Of a DNA stretch of 24,280 nt, positions 17,638 to 24,280 are shown one piece after another (the stretch's first letter is position 1; each line of letters opens with the position of its first letter). The notes below the pieces were generated by a model. It made no database searches and was not told the DNA's origin. It saw nothing but the letters and a program-made list of their open reading frames with translations. This DNA comes from a virus: positions 1 through 24,280 of the IMG/VR virus record IMGVR_UViG_3300037537_000138. One strand, 5' to 3'. The position numbers were made by a program, and so were the translations under genes.

Positions 17638-18453
17638 TTATTTTAATATCTTCTCAACAGATTGGTATATTTCCATACCTTCGTCTGTTTTAAAGAAAGC
17701 CGCTAATGCGGAATAAGGATGTTCATCAAACGGAACAGTCATAATTTTTCTATTATTACTACCCCAGTGAAATGTTCTTTGATCTGCAGCTAATTTTATA
17801 ATATTAGCTTCAACCGCCCTTATACCTATATTTCTCAACTCGATGTCTTCATCCTTCGCGAGATCTAAGAATAATCGTGGGTTGTTCTTAGCAAATATAA
17901 GTCCATCGCGTTTAAGTTCCTTAGATTTCATCTGAGATACTCTAGAACCGATTTCTGTTCTTAATATTGCTTCCAACTGATCAATTTCCATATTTGAAGC
18001 CGCTTGTAGCGCTTCAAGTTCTATATTTAGTATATCTAATTCTGATGCAGCTTCTTTTTCAGGATCTTTTTCCTTAAAAAGTTTATTCCTATCAGGATGA
18101 TATAACGATAATAGTTTTTGTAAAGTTGTTTCTTCTCTAGGAACAAACAAAATACCATCTCTAAATATAATATGACCCAATCTTTGTGGGCCTTTAAATT
18201 CGTCAACAAAAGGAGTTTTCTGATTTTTACAATATTTCATCTCTCTTTCGTATCCTTGTTCTTCATCAAACCAATAAATTCCTCTTGATTTCATGATATA
18301 TACAATAGGTTTTGAACTTCCCATAAGTTCATATAATCTATCTTTTATCTCCCATATAGGAGTGGAAGTAGTTTTTTTAACCACCTCTTTTTTTACTTGT
18401 GGTTTTTTAACCACTACTTGTGGTTCTTTAACCACGTTTTTTGTTTTTGCCAT
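17638..18453 (-). CDS. Conserved-looking phage protein of unknown function, 271 aa, with Lys/Val-rich N-terminal tail
   Basis: I do not recognise a function. Residues 1-32 are a basic, low-complexity tail with repeated VVK(E/K)PQV units. A compact part with GIYWFDEEQGYEREMKYC and HIIFRDGILFVPRE follows to about residue 110. A coiled-coil-like acidic/hydrophobic segment (about 120-170, rich in Glu, Leu, Ala) comes next. The end has SELKRDG-type basic helices, NNPRLFLDLAKDEDIELRN and PFDEHPYSALAAFF. Its place between capsid and connector genes suggests a head-completion or capsid-bound protein, and the basic tail could touch packaged DNA. It is preceded by the capsid terminator, so it should be expressed at a lower level than the capsid protein. 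The ATG has the same leader motif as the scaffold gene. Confidence 0.6.
   Translation of the reverse strand: MAKTKNVVKEPQVVVKKPQVKKEVVKKTTSTPIWEIKDRLYELMGSSKPIVYIMKSRGIYWFDEEQGYEREMKYCKNQKTPFVDEFKGPQRLGHIIFRDGILFVPREETTLQKLLSLYHPDRNKLFKEKDPEKEAASELDILNIELEALQAASNMEIDQLEAILRTEIGSRVSQMKSKELKRDGLIFAKNNPRLFLDLAKDEDIELRNIGIRAVEANIIKLAADQRTFHWGSNNRKIMTVPFDEHPYSALAAFFKTDEGMEIYQSVEKILK
18395..18435 (-). repeat. Two tandem 20-base repeats (21-base period), each a small hairpin, inside the 271-aa gene
   Basis: Positions 18395-18414 and 18416-18435 match at 19 of 20 bases, with a 1-base spacer. A partial third copy (gtttttttaaccac) lies at 18371-18384. Each unit contains an inverted repeat, GTGGTT-4 bases-AACCAC. 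The 21-base period is seven codons and gives the VVK(E/K)PQV repeats of the protein tail, so the copy number can change without a frameshift. Confidence 0.85.
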
Positions 18454-18470
18454 GATATAATATAATTAAA
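18454..18470 (-). promoter_or_regulatory. Leader motif TTTAATTATATTAT before the 271-aa gene
   Basis: The 14 bases at 18457-18470 (minus strand TTTAATTATATTAT) end three bases before the ATG. They are identical in sequence and spacing to the motif before the scaffold gene at 21214-21227. No Shine-Dalgarno sequence is present. It could be a translation enhancer of the A/T-rich Bacteroidota kind or part of a promoter; the sequence alone does not decide. Confidence 0.5.
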
Positions 18471-18478
18471 AAGTTATT

Positions 18479-18515
18479 AAAAATAAAGGCTAGGCGCCGA
18501 AGCGCCTAATCTTTA
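18479..18515 (-). terminator. Intrinsic terminator with UUCG tetraloop downstream of the capsid gene
   Basis: On the minus strand TAGGCGC-TTCG-GCGCCTA forms seven perfect pairs closed by the very stable C(UUCG)G loop. It extends outward through a G-U wobble and one mismatch to a further five pairs (TAAAG with CTTTA). A run of five T follows. It begins 11 bases after the capsid stop codon. It is the only clear intrinsic terminator in the window and one of very few GC-rich spots. It should let the capsid transcript end here while some transcription reads through into the connector and tail genes. Confidence 0.9.
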
Positions 18516-18525
18516 AATATTTATT

Positions 18526-19971
18526 CTATCTGAATAATATAAAATTATTCGCGCCTTGTGTTACAAGACATCTTTCAGATAAATAATGAACCTCCATCGC
18601 ATCTAATGAAGAAGTAGCTGCTCCCACAGATCCAGTGATCCATGATTTTAGCTTTCTATCATCAGCTTCAGAAGCTCTGTATCTCACGTGTAAGAAAGGT
18701 CTTTTGACGTTTCTTCCAAGCGATTGATCGTATACGGAACTTGTTCCAGCAGGAACTAAAATTCCAGCAACTTTACCAACAGTAGCTGTGTCGTTAACCA
18801 ATCCTCTAGTGGACTTATTGTTTAGATATTTCCAGTCAGTTTTATAGAAGTCATAAGAACCTCTTCTAAATCCGTTGAAACCTAAATTTAAAGCCATGTC
18901 TTCTGAGTTATTAAAAACTCCATAAGAAGAACCACCAGCATAGTGATTGTTTACATCTGCTAACATGTTGTCTTGTGCGATATTAGAAGATCTATCTAAG
19001 AACATCATATTCTCTTCAATTGATCCTTGTTTATCTAATTCACCAATCAATGTATCGAAATCAGCTAAATCATCGCTAGCTGTATCAAACATGTTTGTTG
19101 CAATCATACCTCTATTTTCGACAGCTTCGAAAAGACCCTCAGTACCAGTACCTGTTACGGCGGAAGATCCACCTTTAGCGATACCTTCTACTACGGACAT
19201 TTCTAAATAATCGTCGAATCGTTTTCTAGTGTCACCTTCAGCTTTTAAATACCAAAGATATCCATTTTGACCTGCTTCACCAGAAACTTCAACCCAGCCA
19301 ATTTGAGCTGCGTCAGATCCACTAACAACATACTTATCTTTAATTATGATAGGTTTGTTACTAAAAGATTTGAAGTTTGGATTAACAGATTCTTCAATAG
19401 CACTAGTTCCTTTTCCAAAATCAGAACCGATAACATAGACTCTAACTACTGCAGCACCTGCAACAGCACAATTATCTAAGTCATCAAAATTTGCGTTACC
19501 ATAAGGCCTTAAGGTAAAGACAGTTGTACTGTTTTCAATACCGAGTGTGCATTGTGCTTTTGTCACCAAAACATCACTACCGGTTTTTACTTGAACAACA
19601 CATACTGCGCCTTTCCTCACTGCGTGAGCAATGTCATCTCCAGACTCATCATCGATGTCTTTTGGATTAGAACAGATACCTGTTTCAGTATCCATTACTG
19701 CTTTATAAGCTAAGTGTAACCTACCTTGTTCAGACCAAACTATTTGATCAGAAGCCATAGGTAACTCTGCACCAACCATACGTAAGAATCCACCGATAGA
19801 TCTGTCTCCATATCTTTCAATTTCCGCTTCGTATAATTCAGGCAGATATTGTTGTGCCCAACCTTGATTCTCAGTGCTTGCTAGATCTAAATAAGATCCA
19901 GTAGTAACCTGCTTTATCGCGTTCGGCGTTACGAGATTATCAGTCCCGATTGTTATACTTGTGTTTGCCAT
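18526..19971 (-). CDS. Major capsid protein, 481 aa
   Basis: The call rests on position (after portal and scaffold, before connectors), length, balanced composition without transmembrane segments or signal peptide, and the strong terminator directly after it, as expected for the most expressed virion gene. The N-terminal part has a helical TENQGWAQQYLPELYEAEIERYGDR segment, suited to an HK97-type N-arm and spine helix. A middle region rich in Val/Ala/Gly strands (about 120-245) fits a P-domain or insertion. The C-terminal third has DFYKTDWKYLNNKSTRG, VAGILVPAGTSSVYD and DAMEVHYLSERCLVTQGANNFILF, a strand-rich A-domain type ending. Compared with neighbours it uses somewhat more G and C. No prohead protease gene is visible nearby. 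It starts at ATG with leader AACAAAAA. Confidence 0.8.
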   Translation of the reverse strand: MANTSITIGTDNLVTPNAIKQVTTGSYLDLASTENQGWAQQYLPELYEAEIERYGDRSIGGFLRMVGAELPMASDQIVWSEQGRLHLAYKAVMDTETGICSNPKDIDDESGDDIAHAVRKGAVCVVQVKTGSDVLVTKAQCTLGIENSTTVFTLRPYGNANFDDLDNCAVAGAAVVRVYVIGSDFGKGTSAIEESVNPNFKSFSNKPIIIKDKYVVSGSDAAQIGWVEVSGEAGQNGYLWYLKAEGDTRKRFDDYLEMSVVEGIAKGGSSAVTGTGTEGLFEAVENRGMIATNMFDTASDDLADFDTLIGELDKQGSIEENMMFLDRSSNIAQDNMLADVNNHYAGGSSYGVFNNSEDMALNLGFNGFRRGSYDFYKTDWKYLNNKSTRGLVNDTATVGKVAGILVPAGTSSVYDQSLGRNVKRPFLHVRYRASEADDRKLKSWITGSVGAATSSLDAMEVHYLSERCLVTQGANNFILFR

Positions 19972-19995
19972 TTTTTGTTAATTTTAAAATGTTAA

Positions 19996-21210
19996 TTAAT
20001 AGTTTTTAAGCTTAAATTTCAGTTTCGAACTATCGTCGCCACTAATAACCTTGTATTTTTGTCCCTGAGTTTCAACAATACCACTATCAGTTTTCCTAGG
20101 ATCCATATTTATATTTTTGGCGTCACTAGTTACCTGCTTAATAGCATCGGCTTTACCCTGTTCGTAAAAATGATTAGCAATAGCGTCAGCGTTTGATGCG
20201 GCAAATATAGTTTTATGGTACTCACTAGCATTTGTTATGAATTGATTTTTGTCTAAAAATTTATTAAACATATTCATAACATCACTTTGAGCTTCCTTAA
20301 CTACATCGGCATCTTTAACATTGTATCGATATTTTTTGTCCCCAACTTTAAAATCAAAACCTTTGAATTCATCATTAAACACTTTATCAGTTTCTTTGTT
20401 AAAATGTGCCTTGCTTTTTACAGCCAGTTCATTTCTCTGCTCTTGCTCTTTATTATAACGGTTAAAAAACTCAACTGCTTTTTGTTGTTCTGGAAGTAAC
20501 TTAGAACCCAACTTGACTTCTTCGTAATATTTCCCTTTCAGACCTTCTAAATGCTGTCTAGCTTCATTTACCGCTTCTTTATAAGCAAGCTGTTTTCGCT
20601 TAACATCCTTTGTGTCATCAATATCTTTATCAAAACTAAAATTATCTTCAATCATGAAGTTAATTTCGTCATGAGATAAATGACTTTTTGTTTGTTCATA
20701 ATAACTCCTTAATAAGTCGCTATCATCAACTTTTGAATAATCCGCATTGAGGCGAACGTATTCCTCTAGCGTTCCACCAGTCTCGTTCATAAACTTCACG
20801 AGTTTTTCAACATTCTCTGGTAGTTCCATTCCTGGAGTTGTTTTTTTAGTTTCTTTTTCTAAAACGGGTTCTTTAGTTTTTTCTTTAACTGTTGTTTCTT
20901 CAGTTTTTTCTTCTGAATCCGTGATCTCTTCAAGAACAGGTGTTTCTACTTCCCGTTCTTTCTTTTTTTCTTCCCCCGACTCTTTGTCTGGTTCTTTATT
21001 GGAGACTTTACTCTCGTCCCCTTTGGATAATATTTTCCCGGCATCTTTTTCAGTTTTAAGGGTTTTACTTAAATCAACCTTATAAGAACCATCTTCTTGT
21101 AAAGCAGATGGTTTTTTAGGTTTTTCTTCTTTTACTTTTGGTTGAGTTACTTTTGTATCTCCACCTTCACTCATAATTTTGGTATTTTCTACCTCTTTTT
21201 GTGTTTCCAT
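19996..21210 (-). CDS. Scaffolding protein, 404 aa
   Basis: It lies between portal and capsid genes, the usual scaffold place. The first 130 residues are low-complexity, dominated by Lys, Glu and Thr (for example KTEETTVKEKTKEP), hence disordered. Then come helical segments: VEKLVKFMNETGGTLEEYVR, a patch with LLRSYYEQTKSHLSHDEINFM, and an acidic region with FSFDKDIDD before long charged helices to about residue 345. The end is basic (SSKLKFKLKNY), like the capsid-binding tail of P22-type scaffolds. I infer assembly of the procapsid around it. An in-frame ATG at residue 13 (MSEGGDTK) is a possible alternative start; I keep the first because the shared leader motif sits directly before it. Confidence 0.8.
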   Translation of the reverse strand: METQKEVENTKIMSEGGDTKVTQPKVKEEKPKKPSALQEDGSYKVDLSKTLKTEKDAGKILSKGDESKVSNKEPDKESGEEKKKEREVETPVLEEITDSEEKTEETTVKEKTKEPVLEKETKKTTPGMELPENVEKLVKFMNETGGTLEEYVRLNADYSKVDDSDLLRSYYEQTKSHLSHDEINFMIEDNFSFDKDIDDTKDVKRKQLAYKEAVNEARQHLEGLKGKYYEEVKLGSKLLPEQQKAVEFFNRYNKEQEQRNELAVKSKAHFNKETDKVFNDEFKGFDFKVGDKKYRYNVKDADVVKEAQSDVMNMFNKFLDKNQFITNASEYHKTIFAASNADAIANHFYEQGKADAIKQVTSDAKNINMDPRKTDSGIVETQGQKYKVISGDDSSKLKFKLKNY

Positions 21211-21227
21211 AACATAATATAATTAAA
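21211..21227 (-). promoter_or_regulatory. Leader motif TTTAATTATATTAT before the scaffold gene
   Basis: Positions 21214-21227 read TTTAATTATATTAT on the minus strand, then three bases, then the scaffold ATG. The same 14 bases at the same distance precede the 271-aa gene. The rest of this 34-base gap is also A/T-rich and holds no clear terminator for the portal gene. Confidence 0.5.
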
Positions 21228-21244
21228 TAATTAAAAAATTTCTT

Positions 21245-23665
21245 TTATTGTGGTTCAAATTGTTCAAGACCGAATCCTTCTAAATTATCAAATCCTGCAG
21301 ATTCAAAGTTTTTAGCCGGAGCATCAGTATTTCTTTGTTCTATTAATTCAGATTGTTGAGATGCTTGAATTCTAGTTCGTTCATCTTTACGATCTTCTTT
21401 AGTAGTTTCTTTAGTATCAGTCACTCGTAAGTCAGCTTCTTTAAGACGCATGTTTAACATAAACTCACGCTCCATTAATTGCATTTTAATTTGAGCTTCT
21501 CTTTCCATTTTTTCAATATCAAAACCTTTTTGAGCTTCAGCTATTTGTATTTTACTTTGTGCTGTAGCTTGCTCTTTTTGCATTTCTGCAGCAGCAGCAG
21601 CTTCAGCAGCCTTAGTATTTGATTGCGTTTGAGCTTGGATATTTTCCATTTGAATTTGTCTATCTAACTCTTGTTTCTTACGTCTACGTATTTTTAGTAA
21701 TTGATTAGCAAGTTTTAAATTTTTTACTTCCCTAACATCAATTGCATCTTCTAAATATATTTGTTCTTTTTGAAGAGCCATTTGAATGTTATTTTCTAAC
21801 AATTGTTTTTCTTCTTCATCAGGCATTAATTCTAAAAATATACCAAAATCATGTAAATGTAATTCTTTAATTTCTGCTAACGTAGCAACATTAAATCTAC
21901 CTAAAGAATTTACAAACTGATTTGCAGTGGTAGAAAATTCTAATACATCTGATATTCTCAGTGATAAACATTCTGCAGTTTTTAATGTTAAATATAAACC
22001 ACCTTGTAATATATGTCTTGTTGCTGTGTTTGAATTAGCAGCTGCAAGTTTTTGTACACCAACTAAAGATTTTGGATCAGGCATACTACCATCTCTTGCT
22101 TCATTTAATCCGGTTACATCCCTTATCATTTGTATGTAATAATTATACGAATTTATTAATGCAGATATTTTTTGATTACCACTACTAGATTGTATTTCTT
22201 GTATAGGGGCTTTTCCACTATTAAATTCCCCATCTTGTGTCATAGATCTACCAACAACACTACCAGTTTGGAAATACATATTCAATGCTTCTGCTGGGTT
22301 ATAATTAGTACCATTACCTAAATCAATTTCCGCAAGTCCATCAGCGTCCATATAAATACCATCTGGTACCATTCGCGCTAATACTTGTTGAAGTTTTAAA
22401 TGAGTTAATTGAACCATATCAGCAAAAGTAGTCATTCTACCAACTAATGATTCTGGTCTTCCATTATAAATTCTTGGTGCTACAATGTTATAAGACATGT
22501 GACATTTTGTAATGTCAGATTTTGGCCTACACATATTTTCTGCCAAGAACCATTGAAGCATTTTATCATGACCTAAAATTTTAGCACCACAATATAATAC
22601 TTCTATTGATCGATCTGTTTTTTGAAATCTTGATCTTGTATCTTTTGGTGGATTAAATGAATCATCTTTTTTTATTGCCTTATCATATCCACTACCACCT
22701 TGTTTTATTTTAAATGTTTGATTTTGATATGTTTTATATTCAAACCACAACACGTGAACCATATTATCTTCAACTTGTTTTGATGTTTGAAATTTTTTAA
22801 ATAATTTACTAGTTGCTCCAGATTGTTCTATTGTAGCTATATCTTCATCTGTTAATTCTGGAAAATATTTTTTTACTTCAACTACAGACATTTTTCTAAC
22901 TTCTCCAACATAATATAAATCATCAAAATATGGAGAATCTGTATGTGAATGTACTATATCAATTGGGTCAACATATTGTATTTTTATACCTTCCGCTGTA
23001 TTAAAGTTATTTTTTACACAAGCTATACCTAAAACTGTAATATCATAATCTAATCTTCTTTTAATTAAATCATAATCATTTAAATCCATTAAATTATTTA
23101 ATGCTTCTTCTTGCGCTATTTCTATAGATTGTTTATAATCTAATTGCATATGTAATGCTAATTCTTCATCATTTTCAGGTAAATTATCAGGATCTTTACT
23201 ATTATACATTGGTATTTCAAGAGATGCTTCAATAGTTTTATAAAGCTCTAAATTTTTCATATCCTTCATAATAGCTTCAATGTATTCTGTTCTTCTTTGT
23301 GAAGATGTTGGATCTTGCGAATATGCTTTTAAATCGTATGTTCTTTCAGCAATACCATTTACAACTATATCTACGAATTTAGGTATAATTGGTACAGGTT
23401 TCCAATCTAAATTAAGATAAGATAAATCACCATTAATAGATAATTCATCTTTATATTTTTGTATACTCTGTTCACCTCTAGCGTATAATCTTAAATCATT
23501 ATATCTTTGTCTAGAGTTGTGATATTTTGTAGAACCAGAATCTTTTTTAAACCATTCATTTTCTATTGCGTTTGCAACTTGCAAACCATACTGTGGATCC
23601 ATTTTTTCAATTTCTGGAACCGAATGACTAGGAAAAGAAGTTTTTGGTTGTGTTTTTAATCCCAT
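21245..23665 (-). CDS. Portal protein, 806 aa
   Basis: The protein forms the dodecameric ring at the DNA-packaging vertex. Evidence is its place right after terminase, its size, and typical portal patterns: LRLYARGEQSIQKYKDEL and NLDWKPVPIIPKFVDIVVNG in the first 110 residues, a wing-type middle with IQYVDPIDIVHSHTD, and in the last third INSYNYYIQMIRDVTGLNEA followed by DPKSLVGVQKLAAANSNTATR, the segment around the clip/stem and tunnel-loop region. Residues about 640-760 form a long coiled coil rich in Gln, Glu, Lys and Ala (KAAEAAAAAEMQKEQATA), which could make a barrel or contact the internal core. The C-terminus is acidic and Phe-containing. The stop of terminase and this ATG abut (TAAATG). 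Confidence 0.85.
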   Translation of the reverse strand: MGLKTQPKTSFPSHSVPEIEKMDPQYGLQVANAIENEWFKKDSGSTKYHNSRQRYNDLRLYARGEQSIQKYKDELSINGDLSYLNLDWKPVPIIPKFVDIVVNGIAERTYDLKAYSQDPTSSQRRTEYIEAIMKDMKNLELYKTIEASLEIPMYNSKDPDNLPENDEELALHMQLDYKQSIEIAQEEALNNLMDLNDYDLIKRRLDYDITVLGIACVKNNFNTAEGIKIQYVDPIDIVHSHTDSPYFDDLYYVGEVRKMSVVEVKKYFPELTDEDIATIEQSGATSKLFKKFQTSKQVEDNMVHVLWFEYKTYQNQTFKIKQGGSGYDKAIKKDDSFNPPKDTRSRFQKTDRSIEVLYCGAKILGHDKMLQWFLAENMCRPKSDITKCHMSYNIVAPRIYNGRPESLVGRMTTFADMVQLTHLKLQQVLARMVPDGIYMDADGLAEIDLGNGTNYNPAEALNMYFQTGSVVGRSMTQDGEFNSGKAPIQEIQSSSGNQKISALINSYNYYIQMIRDVTGLNEARDGSMPDPKSLVGVQKLAAANSNTATRHILQGGLYLTLKTAECLSLRISDVLEFSTTANQFVNSLGRFNVATLAEIKELHLHDFGIFLELMPDEEEKQLLENNIQMALQKEQIYLEDAIDVREVKNLKLANQLLKIRRRKKQELDRQIQMENIQAQTQSNTKAAEAAAAAEMQKEQATAQSKIQIAEAQKGFDIEKMEREAQIKMQLMEREFMLNMRLKEADLRVTDTKETTKEDRKDERTRIQASQQSELIEQRNTDAPAKNFESAGFDNLEGFGLEQFEPQ

Positions 23666-24280
23666 TTATTCTATTATTTTCGATGTTATTCCTTGGTTGT
23701 TATATTTTGTAAATCCAAAATTAACAGTGGTTGTGGTTTTTTCAGGTCTTGGTCTATACAAGTTTTTATTACATGCCATTATAGCTAAACCAGAGCTTAT
23801 AGTAGCATCAAATCTTGTTCTATTATTTATATCAAATTTAGACCAATCATTAAGTGTATTTGTAAAATACATATCCCCATATAATAAATCTCCTTTTAAA
23901 CCAACATATTGTTGTATATAACTTTCAATCGCGGCTGCGTGAGCTTGTTTTATATCTTCACTTGAATTAGGTATTCCACCTATTTCTTTTTCAGCTACAG
24001 ATAATTTATTCCATGTTTTATCAGGTCTATTCATGGAGTATCCTCTATAACCTCTTCTTCTTAAATAATATAATAATCTAGGTTTATTATTTTCACATAA
24101 TAGTGGCATCCCATAAAAATGCAAAGCCATTAATACGTCTTCAAAAAATATTTCCGCTGTTGCAGGTCTAGCTATATATTCTAAGAAAAAATGATTTGGA
24201 GGTGCATCTTCCATACTAAACTTAGTTAATCCATGCAAAGCACCTTTTGATCCTTGTCCATCTACGGTACCAGATATATC
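23666..24280 (-). CDS. terL: Terminase large subunit, C-terminal part (204 residues visible, start beyond window)
   Basis: The reading frame is open through the right edge; a TTG at 24238 could be mistaken for a start, but the sequence upstream of it (DISGTVDGQGSKGA) continues the same domain. This part is the RNase H-like nuclease end of the packaging motor. It shows strands and helices with FLEYIARPATAEIFFEDV, MPLLCENNKPRLLYYLRRRG, YRGYSMNRPDK, KEIGGIPNSSEDIKQAHAAA and, near the end, RFDATISSGLAIMACNK, the usual place of a late metal-binding Asp. This wording is familiar from terminases of large Bacteroidota and marine phages. The ATPase part (Walker motifs) lies outside the window, so its integrity is unknown. 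It abuts the portal gene. Confidence 0.8.
   Translation of the reverse strand, partial: DISGTVDGQGSKGALHGLTKFSMEDAPPNHFFLEYIARPATAEIFFEDVLMALHFYGMPLLCENNKPRLLYYLRRRGYRGYSMNRPDKTWNKLSVAEKEIGGIPNSSEDIKQAHAAAIESYIQQYVGLKGDLLYGDMYFTNTLNDWSKFDINNRTRFDATISSGLAIMACNKNLYRPRPEKTTTTVNFGFTKYNNQGITSKIIE

Noticed and set aside
508-23921. Open frames of 60-120 codons on the plus strand along the whole window
   Set aside because: All lie antisense to long well-supported minus-strand genes, have low-complexity translations rich in Leu/Ile/Phe/Tyr, and arise from AT-rich codon bias.
23666-24238. A separate 190-aa gene starting at TTG 24238
   Set aside because: The frame continues upstream without a stop to the window edge and the sequence matches the C-terminal nuclease part of terminase.

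Overview
The window is a 24.3 kb piece of a strongly AT-rich tailed-phage genome (or prophage), read entirely from the minus strand. It holds the head, connector, tail and DNA-ejection gene block. In transcription order (right to left) it runs: C-terminal part of the large terminase, portal, scaffold, major capsid protein, a conserved protein of unknown function, two connector/tail-tube-type proteins, a 1265-residue nozzle/fibre-type tail protein, a 464-residue tail protein, a small GNAT-fold protein, an Ala-rich protein ending in an S74-type chaperone/autoprotease domain, a 665-residue probable virion protein, and a giant protein of more than 2290 residues that runs off the left edge. Genes abut or are separated by at most about 70 bases. 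No stretch above 100 bases lacks a gene. I found no tRNA, CRISPR array, insertion sequence or plus-strand gene.

The order resembles the T7 morphogenesis block (portal, scaffold, capsid, tubular A/B, gp13, gp14, gp15, gp16), so a short-tailed (podovirus) virion is the best reading. The giant protein sits in the gp16 ejection-protein position. Unlike T7, terminase lies directly upstream of portal, and the portal (806 aa) and giant protein are much larger. Terminase and portal have the style of large marine Bacteroidota podoviruses, possibly including crAss-like phages, but I could not test that relation. Host inference: no start codon has a Shine-Dalgarno sequence, and all inspected leaders are runs of A and T. 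This fits Bacteroidota translation, although an AT-rich pelagic proteobacterial host is not excluded.

Regulation visible in the sequence: a strong intrinsic terminator with a UUCG tetraloop follows the capsid gene. A 16-bp hairpin lies just before a connector gene. An identical 14-base leader motif sits at the same distance from the start codons of the scaffold gene and the gene after the capsid terminator.

Most interesting points: (1) the giant ejection-type protein carries a complete HAD phosphatase-like motif set near residues 2120-2290; (2) the GNAT-like protein has lost the canonical acetyl-CoA loop glycines; (3) an S74 autoprotease module with an apparently intact Ser-Lys pair sits on an internal-virion-type protein rather than a fibre; (4) three consecutive connector/tail genes appear to carry inserted surface bead domains; (5) the capsid gene is followed by a structured RNA landscape.
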